A stretch of 13,861 nucleotides of DNA. Source: Bacillota bacterium. GTDB lineage: Bacteria > Bacillota > GCA-003054495 > Carboxydocellales > JAJZTU01. The position numbers were made by a program, and so were the translations under genes. A model generated the notes under the pieces. The model was not told the origin of the DNA. It ran no database searches and worked only from the letters and a program-made list of their open reading frames with translations. The stretch covers positions 1 to 13,861 of the forward strand of contig JAJZTU010000059.1 in assembly GCA_021848765.1 (NCBI GenBank), read 5' to 3'. Below, piece by piece: positions 1 through 8,400 of this stretch; the first letter of the stretch is position 1, and each line of letters opens with the position of its first letter.

Positions 1-338
1 TGATGGGGATGGTCGGTAAGCTGGGCCGGTTGCTCGGACCTAAAGGCTTAATGCCCAACCCTAAGACCGGAACCGTTAGCTTTGATGTTGAAAGAGCTGT
101 TAAGGAAATCAAGGCCGGTAAGATCGAATACCGGACTGACAAGGCGGGGATTATTCATGCCCCCATCGGTAAGGTTTCCTTTGATGGTGAGAAACTGAGT
201 GAGAACTATTATGCCTTGCTGGATGCTTTGGTAAAAGCTAAGCCGGCAGCGGCTAAGGGCCAGTATATTCGCAGTGTAACAGTAGCTTCTACTATGGGGC
301 CTGGGGTGAGAGTGAATCCCCTTAAAGCTACCAGATAG
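1..338 (+). CDS. rplA: 50S ribosomal protein L1, C-terminal part (5' end outside window)
   Basis: L1 binds 23S rRNA at the mobile L1 stalk, which helps move deacylated tRNA out of the E site; in many bacteria it also represses its own mRNA. Only the last 111 complete codons are present; the frame is open to the window edge and the first two bases finish a preceding codon. The visible part begins in the conserved segment around GKLGRLLGPKGLMPNPKTGT, the most recognisable L1 signature. It continues through the GIIH..IGK..F block and ends with the TMGPGVRV motif typical of the L1 C terminus. The stop is TAG at 336-338. The ATG at base 3 is an internal methionine, not the start, because L1 has a further N-terminal half. 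By usual gene order rplK lies upstream, but it cannot be seen. A separate promoter follows within 30 bases, so rplJ need not depend on read-through from here. Confidence 0.97.
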   Translation, partial: MGMVGKLGRLLGPKGLMPNPKTGTVSFDVERAVKEIKAGKIEYRTDKAGIIHAPIGKVSFDGEKLSENYYALLDALVKAKPAAAKGQYIRSVTVASTMGPGVRVNPLKATR

Positions 339-366
339 TTGAAGTATGCTGGTTTGAAGTAAGCTA

Positions 367-395
367 TTGACTCCGGTCCGGCGGTCTGTTATAAT
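367..395 (+). promoter_or_regulatory. Sigma-A promoter for rplJL
   Basis: A -35 box TTGACT (367-372) and a perfect -10 box TATAAT (390-395) are separated by exactly 17 bp. The -10 box is preceded by TGT, an extended -10 (TGn) element. Transcription should start near 402, just upstream of the L10 leader fold. The site lies 28 bases after the rplA stop, so it would make rplJ-rplL a separate unit in addition to any read-through from rplA. The call is from sequence match and position only. Confidence 0.85.
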
Positions 396-421
396 TTAAC
401 TCGCTAAAAGAATATCATGAT

Positions 422-541
422 GCTAGCTGTAGACAGTCGGTGTCCTCAGGGACTTAAAGGATTAACCTCCGCCCACCGAGGCTGGAGAATAGCTAAAGGT
501 ATATAAGATACGCTTCGTTAACTGTTGCGTTCAGTATACTC
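422..541 (+). ncRNA. Ribosomal protein L10 leader (autoregulatory 5' UTR)
   Basis: This is the L10 leader, the mRNA site bound by L10(L12)4 to limit its own synthesis. The conserved core runs from about 422 to 495. TAGCT (424-428) pairs with AGCTA (491-495), CAG (434-436) with CTG (482-484), and TCGGTG (437-442) with CACCGA (474-479). The GTAGACAG segment and the bulged bases between these helices match the kinked shape known for this family. A small internal hairpin, GTCC-TCAG-GGAC, spans 442-453. Bases 482-488 (CTGGAGA) can alternatively pair with 546-552 (TCTCCGG), which is the left arm of the downstream terminator. Two supporting helices, GGTATA/TATACT (498-503 with 535-540) and ACGC/GCGT (510-513 with 527-530), would stabilise that alternative. 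The family identity is well supported; the switch is inferred. Confidence 0.9.
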
Positions 542-542
542 G

Positions 543-580
543 AGGTCTCCGGTATGTCTGCCGGAGACCTTTTTGATTTT
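543..580 (+). terminator. Intrinsic terminator / attenuator of the L10 leader
   Basis: AGGTCTCCGG (543-552) pairs perfectly with CCGGAGACCT (561-570) around an 8-base loop, and is followed by a T-rich tract (TTTTTGATTTT, 570-580). It sits between the L10 leader core and the rplJ ribosome binding site. This fits attenuation: bound L10 complex would free the terminator arm and stop transcription, while unbound RNA would form the antiterminator described for the leader. Attenuation of rplJL by L10 is established in Bacillus subtilis; its operation here is inferred. Confidence 0.88.
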
Positions 581-621
581 CTCCCCTGTCTTTGCAAGTA
601 TCAAGTAAAGGAGGTGGAAGT

Positions 622-1155
622 GTGGCAAAAGCAAATATTCAGGCAAAAGAACCTGTTGTTCAGGAGATAAAAGGCAAGTTGGAAGCTTCCAAGGGGGCAG
701 TTCTGGCTGACTACCGGGGGCTTAACGTGGCCCAGGTAACTGAACTCCGGCGCCGGCTCCGGGAAGCAGGTGTTGAGTATAAGGTTGTTAAAAACACCTT
801 AACCAGGTTGGCTGCTGCTGAACTGGGCTTGGAGGGGCTGAATCCCTATCTCGAAGGTCCTACTGCTATCGCTTTTGGTATCGAGGACCCTGTAGCTCCT
901 GCCAAAATCCTCTCGGAATTCGCTAAAAATAATAAGGCGCTGGAGATTAAGGCCGGAATCCTGGAAGGCAAGGTCATTGACTTTGACGGAGTTAAGGCCC
1001 TGGCTGACCTCCCGTCCAGAGAAGTCCTGCTGGCCAAAGTTCTGGGCGGCATGCAAGCTCCCCTTTATGGTTTCGCCAATGTGCTGCAGGGCAACCTGCG
1101 CAACCTGGTTTACGTCCTGGAGGCTATCCGCAAGCAAAAGGCCGGCGAGGCGTAG
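622..1155 (+). CDS. rplJ: 50S ribosomal protein L10
   Basis: L10 anchors the L7/L12 dimers to 23S rRNA at the base of the GTPase stalk. The 177-residue product has the expected length. The start chosen is GTG 622, preceded by AAAGGAGGT at 607-615 with a 6-base gap. The frame extends upstream to TTG 592, but that would add ten residues and place the Shine-Dalgarno inside the gene. The N-terminal RNA-binding domain shows the family pattern GAVLADYRGL, LRRRLREAGVEYKVVKNTL, and later GPTAIAFG. The C-terminal helix that carries L7/L12 dimers is represented by the run ending in LVYVLEAIRKQKAGEA. The gene is preceded by its leader and attenuator and followed 59 bases later by rplL, its binding partner. 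Regulation is probably by L10(L12)4 binding to the leader. Confidence 0.97.
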   Translation: MAKANIQAKEPVVQEIKGKLEASKGAVLADYRGLNVAQVTELRRRLREAGVEYKVVKNTLTRLAAAELGLEGLNPYLEGPTAIAFGIEDPVAPAKILSEFAKNNKALEIKAGILEGKVIDFDGVKALADLPSREVLLAKVLGGMQAPLYGFANVLQGNLRNLVYVLEAIRKQKAGEA

Positions 1156-1214
1156 GCTGCAAATGTCAGTTGGATAAATAAAATTATTGATTAGAATTTA
1201 AGGAGGATATTAAA

Positions 1215-1589
1215 ATGTCTAAAGTAGCTGAAATTTTGGAAAGTGTAAAGAATTTGACTGTACTGGAACTGGCTGAGTTAGTAAAGGCTTTTGAAGAAGA
1301 GTTCGGAGTCAGCGCCGCTGCTCCTGTAGCTGTAGCTGCCGGTCCTGTTGCCGCTGCTGCTCCTGTTGTTGAAGAGCAAACTGAATTCGACGTAATTCTG
1401 GCCGGCGCCGGAGACAAGAAGATTAACGTTATCAAGGTAGTTCGGGAAATCACCGGTCTGGGACTCAAGGAAGCCAAAGATCTGGTTGACGGAGCTCCCA
1501 AGCCCATTAAGGAAAAGGTTGCTAAAGAAGAAGCTGAGAGCATCAAGGCTAAATTAGTTGAAGCCGGCGCTTCTGTAGAAGTTAAGTAA
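1215..1589 (+). CDS. rplL: 50S ribosomal protein L7/L12
   Basis: L7/L12 is the multi-copy stalk protein that recruits and stimulates the translational GTPases (EF-Tu, EF-G, IF2, RF3). The 124-residue product shows the three-part structure of the family. An N-terminal helical dimerisation domain spans about residues 1-33 and ends in FEEEFGVS. An Ala/Pro/Val-rich flexible hinge follows at about 34-55. The globular C-terminal domain begins near residue 56 with TEFDVIL, followed by KKINVIKVVREITGLGLKEA and an ending in ASVEVK. ATG 1215 is preceded by AGGAGGAT at 1201-1208 with a 6-base gap. The strong site fits the need for more L12 than L10 copies from one mRNA. A hairpin lies 40 bases downstream of the stop. 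Confidence 0.98.
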   Translation: MSKVAEILESVKNLTVLELAELVKAFEEEFGVSAAAPVAVAAGPVAAAAPVVEEQTEFDVILAGAGDKKINVIKVVREITGLGLKEAKDLVDGAPKPIKEKVAKEEAESIKAKLVEAGASVEVK

Positions 1590-1628
1590 CCTAAGCTAGA
1601 AGTGGCTACAAGAATTGTTGGTTGATGT

Positions 1629-1659
1629 TTGAGGCACTCTGATGGTCAGGGTGCCTCAA
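1629..1659 (+). terminator. Hairpin after rplL: weak attenuator or RNA processing site
   Basis: TTGAGGCAC (1629-1637) pairs perfectly with GTGCCTCAA (1651-1659). Four more inner pairs, one of them G-U, extend the stem to about 13 bp around a 5-base loop. No uninterrupted T-run follows (TGCTTGGTGTGG), so it is not a convincing stand-alone terminator. An attenuator or RNase processing site between rplL and rpoB is known in other bacteria and would lower rpoBC output relative to ribosomal proteins. That role is inferred from position. Confidence 0.5.
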
Positions 1660-1718
1660 TGCTTGGTGTGGTTGATTGAAGGTTAGGGTAACATTTTAGT
1701 GGGTTGATTAAAGATAAC

Positions 1719-1758
1719 GAAGGATATTATGGGTGAACGAATGAGTGAAGGATATTAT
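1719..1758 (+). repeat. 12-bp direct repeat upstream of the rpoB promoter
   Basis: The 12-mer GAAGGATATTAT occurs at 1719-1730 and again at 1747-1758, a period of 28 bp. The last T of the second copy is the first base of the -35 box of the rpoB promoter. This could be a pair of binding sites for a regulator, or a chance or duplication product in AT-rich DNA. No known regulator is recognised. Confidence 0.6.
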
Positions 1759-1786
1759 TGACAAGGTGGTCTAAATGTGCTAATAT
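1758..1786 (+). promoter_or_regulatory. Sigma-A promoter for rpoBC
   Basis: A perfect -35 box TTGACA (1758-1763) is followed after 17 bp by TAATAT (1781-1786), with a TGC extended -10 element immediately upstream (1778-1780). Transcription would start near 1793, giving rpoBC a leader of about 270 bases and independence from rplJL. The -10 box matches four of six consensus bases, offset by the perfect -35 and the TGn element. The call is from sequence only. Confidence 0.75.
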
Positions 1787-1792
1787 TTTAAA

Positions 1793-2062
1793 ATGCTGTG
1801 TTAGACTCCCTTTTTCTGCCCTTATCAGCGGGACGGGGTTTTTCCCTGTGCGGGGCCGAATATATGCTCATGATAAATGGCAATAATATCTAAGATAGTT
1901 ACCTTTGGCTAATGGATAACATTTGTTGGCAGTTGGCAGGTAGCAGTTGATTTAGCCGGGAACTGCCACCTGCGAACTGCCAACCGGTACGGAAGGCTAA
2001 AATTAAAGCTTGGAATGTTCTTAAAATCCATTGAAATCTTTACGAGGGGTGTGAGGCTCTGC
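1793..2062 (+). promoter_or_regulatory. Long structured 5' leader of rpoB
   Basis: No gene is recognised here. It is the predicted untranslated leader between the rpoB promoter and ATG 2063. A short hairpin, CGGGG (1834-1838) with CCCTG (1844-1848; one G-U pair), has a loop of five T and lies in a C/G-rich block at 1807-1856 where CCCTTTTT is followed by GGGGTTTTTCCC. Further on, a 24-bp imperfect inverted repeat (1925-1984) is listed separately. None of these is followed by a T-run, so they do not look like simple terminators. The leader matches no riboswitch or protein-binding leader that I recognise. Confidence 0.5.
1925..1984 (+). repeat. 24-bp imperfect inverted repeat in the rpoB leader
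   Basis: Bases 1925-1948 and 1961-1984 are reverse complements at 22 of 24 positions, around a 12-base loop. The arms are built from short related units (GTTGGCAG, TTGGCAGG, TAGCAGTT). Both the composition and the near-perfect long palindrome look like a dispersed intergenic palindromic element rather than a ribosomal-protein leader. If transcribed it would form a very stable hairpin ending 78 bases before the rpoB start. There is no downstream T-run and no clear target duplication flanking it. Confidence 0.8.
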
Positions 2063-5000
2063 ATGTTCTATCCGGTAAAGGTCGGTAAGCGAGAAAGGTG
2101 GAGTTATGCCAGAATTCAAGAAGTCCTGGAAATGCCCAACCTAATCGAAATCCAGCAGAACTCTTATGAGTGGTTTTTGCGCGAAGGGCTCAGGGAGATG
2201 TTTAGAGACATTTCTCCCATTCAGGATTTTACCGGGAACCTGGTTCTGGAATTTGTTGATTATAATTTGGGGGAACCCAAATATACTGTTGACGACTGTA
2301 AAGAGCGGGACGTCACCTTTGCTGCCCCTTTAAGGGTTAAGGTGAGATTAATCAACAAAGAAACCGGTGAGGTAAAAGAGCAAGAGGTCTTTATGGGGGA
2401 TTTCCCCTTAATGACCGAAAAAGGCACCTTCATCATAAACGGGGCTGAGCGGGTAATCGTCAGCCAGTTAGTCCGGTCTCCCGGAGTATATTATGCGGAA
2501 CAGATTGATCCCAGTGGTAAAAAGGTCTACGGAGCTACCATTATCCCCAACCGGGGGGCCTGGTTAGAGTTCGAGACTGATATCAATGATAATATTTTTG
2601 TGCGGATTGACCGGACCAGGAAGCTGCCTGCCACCGTACTGGTCAGGGCCCTTGGTTATGGGACCAATGCGAAAGTTGTAGAGCTTTTTGAGGATGATTC
2701 CCGTATCAAGGTCACTTTGGAGCGGGATAACACCGACTCAGAGGAAGAGGCCCTGGTGGAGATCTACAAAAGGCTGCGGCCCGGTGAACCGCCTACGGTG
2801 GAAAGTGCCAGGTCCCTGTTGGAAACCTTGTTCTTTGACCCTAAGCGCTATGACCTGGCCAGTGTCGGCCGTTATAAATTAAATAAGAAGCTCAAGGTTG
2901 GGATTCCCGGAGAGGTTAGAAACCTGACCAAAGAGGACATTTTGGCCAGCATGAAGCACCTGCTTAAGCTTATGGACGGCGAAGGCAGAGCGGATGATAT
3001 TGACCACCTGGGCAACCGGAGGCTCCGCTCGGTCGGGGAACTCCTGCAAAACCAGTTCCGGATCGGCCTGTCCAGGATGGAAAGGGTTGTCCGGGAAAGG
3101 ATGACCATTCAAGATGTTGATGTGATAACTCCCCAGGTTTTGATTAACATTCGGCCTGTGGTAGCTGCAATCAAGGAGTTTTTCGGCAGCAGCCAGTTGT
3201 CCCAGTTTATGGATCAAACCAATCCCCTTGCTGAGCTCACCCATAAACGGCGTTTGTCTGCCCTTGGTCCGGGTGGTCTCAGCCGGGAACGGGCAGGTTT
3301 CGAGGTCCGGGACGTTCACCACTCTCACTATGGCCGGATGTGTCCGATTGAGACCCCTGAAGGTCCTAACATCGGTCTAATTGGCTCCTTAAGTACATAT
3401 GCCCGGATTAATGAGTTTGGGTTTATCGAAACTCCCTATCGCAAGGTAGATAAGGAAAAAGGTGTGGTAACCGAAGAAATCCACTACCTTACCGCTGATG
3501 AAGAGGATGAGTTCATTATTGCCCAGGCTAACGTCCCTCTTGATGAGCAGGGGCGGTTCATGGACAGTAAAGTAAATTCCCGCCATGGCCACGATATCCT
3601 GGTAGTGCCCATTGCCAAAATTGACTACATGGATGTTTCGCCCAAGCAGGTAGTAAGTATCGCTACTGCGCTGATTCCGTTCCTGGAGAATGACGATGCC
3701 AACCGGGCCCTGATGGGTTCTAACATGCAGCGTCAGGCCGTGCCGCTCCTGCGCACCGATTCTCCTTATGTAGGTACAGGAATGGAGTATAAGGCTGCCA
3801 AAGATTCCGGGGTAGTGGTTGTGGCCAAAAACCCAGGTGCTGCGGTGAAAGTAAGTGCTACCGAAATCATCATTCGCAATGATGAAGGTTTACTGGACAG
3901 TTACAAGCTGATGAAGTTTACCCGGTCCAACCAGGGGACTTGCATGAACCAAAAGCCCATTCTGCAACAGGGCCAGCGGGTGGAGGCCGGTGATATAATT
4001 GCTGACGGCCCATCCACCGACCAGGGCGAACTGGCCCTGGGGCGCAATGTTTTGGTTGCTTTTATGCCCTGGGAAGGCTATAACTACGAAGACGCTATTT
4101 TAATTAACGAGAAACTGGTGAAGGAAGATTATTTTACCTCCATTCACATTGAGGAATACGAATGTGATGCCCGGGATACCAAGCTTGGCCCCGAAGAAAT
4201 CACCAGGGATATCCCCAATGTCGGTGAAGAGGTACTCAAGGATTTAGATGACCGGGGGATTATCCGGGTAGGGGCAGAGGTTCGCCCCGGGGATATCTTA
4301 GTAGGTAAGGTTACTCCCAAGGGAGAAACCGAACTCACTGCCGAAGAGCGCCTGCTGAGGGCAATATTCGGAGAGAAAGCCCGGGAAGTCAGGGATACTT
4401 CCCTGCGGGTTCCCCACGGTGAAGCCGGTAAGATAGTTGATGTAAAGGTGTTCTCCCGCGAAAATGGGGATGAATTACCGCCCGGAGTTAACCAACTGGT
4501 GCGCTGCTATATTGCTCAGAAACGGAAAATCTCCGAAGGCGATAAGATGGCCGGACGCCATGGTAACAAAGGGGTTATCTCCAAAATTCTACCGGAAGAA
4601 GATATGCCCTTCCTGCCTGACGGAACCCCCATTGAGATAGTGCTAAACCCTCTGGGTGTGCCTTCGCGGATGAACATTGGCCAGGTTCTGGAAACTCACC
4701 TGGGTTGGGCAGCGAAAACCCTCGGTATCAGGGTGGCTACACCGGTATTTGACGGCGCTACTGAGGAGGATGTGTTTAACACTCTGAAGCAAGCCGGGCT
4801 TCCGGCCAACGGCAAGAGCATTTTGTTTGACGGCAGAACCGGGGAGCCCTTTGAAAACCCGGTTACCGTTGGCTATGTGTACATGCTGAAACTGGCTCAC
4901 CTGGTTGATGATAAGATTCACGCCCGTTCTACCGGACCCTACTCCCTGGTCACCCAACAGCCCCTCGGCGGTAAAGCCCAGTTTGGAGGCCAGCGCTTTG

Positions 5001-5443
5001 GGGAGATGGAAGTTTGGGCCCTGGAGGCATATGGAGCTGCCTATACTCTCCAGGAGATTCTCACTGTAAAATCAGATGATGTAGTAGGCCGGGTTAAGAC
5101 TTATGAGGCTATTGTCAAAGGTGAGAATGTTCCTGAACCGGGGGTTCCGGAGTCCTTTAAAGTATTGATTAAGGAACTGCAGAGCCTTGGCTTGGATGTC
5201 AAGGTGCTGTCTGAAGATGATGAGGAGATTGAGATCAAGGAAGAGGAAGAAGACATTAGCGAAACCGCTAAAGAACTCGGGATAGATATTCAAGGCCAGG
5301 ATACCAAGGAAACCGGTGAGGTACCGGTACCGTCCGAGGATGACCTGGAGGATGAAGAAGAACTGGATTTAGACGAAACCATGGGAGACTTTGAAGAAGC
5401 CTTTGTCAGCGATGAGGATATCGACTTTGAGGATGAGGAATAA
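2063..5443 (+). CDS. rpoB: DNA-directed RNA polymerase subunit beta
   Basis: The beta subunit forms one pincer of RNA polymerase and part of the catalytic centre. The start chosen is ATG 2063 (MFYPVKVGKRER), preceded by GTGAGG at 2051-2056. The frame is open back to ATG 2015, but those 16 extra residues do not resemble RpoB and lack a good ribosome binding site. The product is 1126 residues. Diagnostic blocks include the lobe segment GTFIINGAERVIVSQLVRSP, the rifampicin region at about 375-401 with wild-type Asp384, His394 and Ser399 (E. coli 516, 526 and 531), and PIETPEGPNIGLI. The GDKMAGRHGNKGV motif carries active-site Lys828 and Lys836. Unlike Bacillus RpoB, the stretch after RYKLNKKL goes almost directly to the helix before DDIDHLGNRRLRS, without the long insertion. 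The last 76 residues (about 1051-1126) are very acidic, with about 39 Asp/Glu and 3 Lys. rpoC follows after 47 bases. Confidence 0.98.
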   Translation: MFYPVKVGKRERWSYARIQEVLEMPNLIEIQQNSYEWFLREGLREMFRDISPIQDFTGNLVLEFVDYNLGEPKYTVDDCKERDVTFAAPLRVKVRLINKETGEVKEQEVFMGDFPLMTEKGTFIINGAERVIVSQLVRSPGVYYAEQIDPSGKKVYGATIIPNRGAWLEFETDINDNIFVRIDRTRKLPATVLVRALGYGTNAKVVELFEDDSRIKVTLERDNTDSEEEALVEIYKRLRPGEPPTVESARSLLETLFFDPKRYDLASVGRYKLNKKLKVGIPGEVRNLTKEDILASMKHLLKLMDGEGRADDIDHLGNRRLRSVGELLQNQFRIGLSRMERVVRERMTIQDVDVITPQVLINIRPVVAAIKEFFGSSQLSQFMDQTNPLAELTHKRRLSALGPGGLSRERAGFEVRDVHHSHYGRMCPIETPEGPNIGLIGSLSTYARINEFGFIETPYRKVDKEKGVVTEEIHYLTADEEDEFIIAQANVPLDEQGRFMDSKVNSRHGHDILVVPIAKIDYMDVSPKQVVSIATALIPFLENDDANRALMGSNMQRQAVPLLRTDSPYVGTGMEYKAAKDSGVVVVAKNPGAAVKVSATEIIIRNDEGLLDSYKLMKFTRSNQGTCMNQKPILQQGQRVEAGDIIADGPSTDQGELALGRNVLVAFMPWEGYNYEDAILINEKLVKEDYFTSIHIEEYECDARDTKLGPEEITRDIPNVGEEVLKDLDDRGIIRVGAEVRPGDILVGKVTPKGETELTAEERLLRAIFGEKAREVRDTSLRVPHGEAGKIVDVKVFSRENGDELPPGVNQLVRCYIAQKRKISEGDKMAGRHGNKGVISKILPEEDMPFLPDGTPIEIVLNPLGVPSRMNIGQVLETHLGWAAKTLGIRVATPVFDGATEEDVFNTLKQAGLPANGKSILFDGRTGEPFENPVTVGYVYMLKLAHLVDDKIHARSTGPYSLVTQQPLGGKAQFGGQRFGEMEVWALEAYGAAYTLQEILTVKSDDVVGRVKTYEAIVKGENVPEPGVPESFKVLIKELQSLGLDVKVLSEDDEEIEIKEEEEDISETAKELGIDIQGQDTKETGEVPVPSEDDLEDEEELDLDETMGDFEEAFVSDEDIDFEDEE

Positions 5444-5490
5444 ATCAGCAACCATTGTTACAAATTTCGATGGTGAAGGGAGAGAGGCCC

Positions 5491-8400
5491 TTGTTGGATG
5501 TCAACAATTTTGACCGCATGCGCATTGGTTTAGCTTCTCCGGAGCAGATTCTGGAATGGTCCAGCGGCGAGGTCAAAAAGCCGGAAACCATCAATTACCG
5601 TACACTAAAGCCGGAACGGGACGGACTGTTTTGTGAGCGTATCTTTGGCCCAACCCGGGACTGGGAGTGTCACTGCGGCAAATATAAACGGGTGCGTTAT
5701 AAGGGCATTGTTTGTGATCGCTGCGGTGTGGAAGTAACTCGCTCCAAGGTCCGCCGGGAGAGGTTGGGACATATTGAACTTGCCGCCCCGGTATCCCATA
5801 TTTGGTATTTTAAAGGCATCCCCAGCCGCATGGGATTGCTGCTGGATATGTCTCCCCGTTCCCTGGAAAAGGTACTCTACTTTGTTTCTTATATAGTTAA
5901 CGACCCCGGAGATACCCCGTTGATGAAAAAACAGCTCTTGACTGAAACCGAGTACCGGGACTACAGGGATAAATTCGGAAATTCTTTTCGGGCCAGCATG
6001 GGAGCTGAAGCTATCAAGGAACTCCTGCAGGAAATGGACCTGGATAAACTGGCCAAGGAGCTGCGCCAGGAATTAAAAGAGGTTACCGGTCAGCGCAGGG
6101 TTCGGGCTATCCGCCGCTTGGAGGTGGTAGAAGCCTTCCGGAAATCCGGAAACCGTCCGGAATGGATGATTATGGATATCGTGCCGGTGATTCCGCCTGA
6201 ACTGCGCCCCATGGTCCAGTTGGACGGTGGCCGTTTTGCCACCTCTGACCTCAATGACCTGTACCGCCGGGTTATCAATAGGAATAACCGGTTGAAGAGA
6301 CTGCTGGACCTGGGAGCGCCTGATATCATTGTCCGTAATGAGAAGCGGATGCTCCAGGAGGCTGTAGACGCCCTGATTGATAACGGCCGCCGCGGCCGGC
6401 CGGTCACAGGACCGGGTAACCGGCCGCTGAAATCCCTCAGCGATATGCTCAAAGGTAAGCAGGGACGGTTCCGCCAGAACCTCTTAGGTAAGCGAGTTGA
6501 CTATTCCGGTCGCTCAGTTATCGTGGTAGGACCTGAACTGCAGCTTCACCAGTGCGGGCTTCCCAAAGAGATGGCCCTGGAACTGTTTAAGCCATTTGTG
6601 ATGAAAAGACTGGTCAACGACGGTTTGGCCCATAACATCAAGAGCGCCAAGCGGATGGTGGAAAGGGTAAGACCGGAAGTGTGGGATGTGCTGGAAGAGG
6701 TTATCCGGGAACATCCGGTCCTGCTTAACCGGGCGCCAACCCTGCACCGGCTGGGTATTCAGTCTTTTGAGCCGGTTCTGGTAGAAGGCCGGGCAATTAA
6801 GATTCACCCCATGGTTTGTACTGCCTATAACGCCGACTTTGACGGCGACCAGATGGCTGTTCACGTCCCGCTTTCTGCTGAGGCCCAGGCTGAGGCCAGG
6901 TTACTGATGCTTTCCGCCCATAACATCTTAAACCCCAAGGATGGCCGGCCTGTGGCCAGCCCAACTCAGGATATGGTTTTAGGCTCCTATTATCTAACCC
7001 TGGAAAAGGAAGGAGCACTTGGTGAGGGGCGGCTGTTCCGGGATGAAAAGGAAGCCATTATGGCTTATGAAACCGGGACTGCTGAGCTGCATGCCAGGAT
7101 CAAGGTCCGCCGGACGGATGGAGAGGTTTTGGAAACCACCATCGGCCGGATAATCTTTAATGAAGTTATTCCTGCGGAATTAGGTTACTTCAATAAGGTC
7201 GCGAACAAGAAAGAGTTGGGGAATATTGTGGCACGCAGCTACCGCGACCTGGGTTATTCCGCTACTGCAGAGCTGCTGGACGGTATAAAAAAGCTGGGTT
7301 ACCGGTTTGCTACCAGGGCGGGGATTACTATTGGTATTGCCGATATCACTGTTCCGGCTAAGAAAAGAGAACTTCTGGCTGAAGCCGAAAAGAGTGTTGA
7401 ACAGATCGAGATGCAGTACCGCCGGGGCCTGATTACTGAGGATGAGCGTTACAGCAAGGTAATCGACATCTGGAACAAGGCCACTGAGGATGTTACCGCA
7501 GCCCTGTTGGAAACCTTGGATAAGTTTAATCCGGTCTACATGATGGCTACTTCGGGTGCACGGGGTAATATCCAGCAGATCCGCCAGTTGGCTGGGATGC
7601 GGGGGCTTATGGCTGACCCGTCCGGCCGGATTATCGACCTTCCCATTAAAGCTAACTTCCGTGAGGGCCTGACGGTGTTGGAATACTTCATCTCCACACA
7701 CGGCGCCCGGAAGGGTCTGGCAGATACCGCCCTACGGACTGCGGATTCCGGTTATCTCACCAGGCGCCTGGTGGATGTGGCGCAGGATGTGATTGTCCGG
7801 GAAATTGACTGTGGTACAACCAATGGGATTGTAGTCAGGGAAATCAAGGATGGCAACGAAACTATCGAAAAGCTGGAGGACCGGATTGTGGGCCGGATGG
7901 CTGCTGAAGATGTAGTTCATCCTGAGACAGGAGAGCTTCTGGCTCCGGCCAACCAGGAGATAACTGACGGTGAGGCTGAGCAGATCATTGCTGCCGGTAT
8001 CGAAGAGGTTAAAATTCGCTCAGTGCTGACCTGTAAATCCAGGTATGGGGTGTGCATCAATTGCTACGGGCGGAACCTGGCGACCGGACACCGGGTTGAT
8101 ATCGGGGAAGCAGTCGGGATTATCGCTGCTCAATCCATTGGGGAGCCGGGAACCCAGCTCACCATGAGGACCTTCCACACCGGTGGTGTAGCAGGTGATG
8201 ATATTACCCAAGGTTTGCCAAGGGTTGAGGAACTCTTTGAGGCCCGGAAGCCCAAAGGCCAGGCGATCATAGCCGAGGTGGACGGTATTGTTCACGTCTC
8301 TGAGAACAAAGGGCGCAGGGAGATTGAGATTGAATCCGGCAATGTCCTGGACCGCCACGTTTATCAAATCCCTTACGGCGCCCGCCTGAAAGTACGGGAG

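Noticed and set aside
592..621. Upstream extension of rplJ to TTG 592
   Set aside because: It would place the strong AAAGGAGGT site inside the gene and add non-family residues. GTG 622 fits both the family N terminus and the site.
2015..2062. Upstream extension of rpoB to ATG 2015
   Set aside because: The 16 extra residues are unlike any RpoB N terminus and have no good ribosome binding site. GTGAGG precedes ATG 2063 at a suitable distance.
3176..3270. Rifampicin-resistance change in RpoB
   Set aside because: Residues at the main resistance positions (Asp384, His394, Ser399) are wild type.
5455..5490. Upstream starts of rpoC at TTG 5455 or ATG 5470
   Set aside because: Neither has a Shine-Dalgarno, and Firmicute RpoC starts MLDVNNF, which matches TTG 5491.
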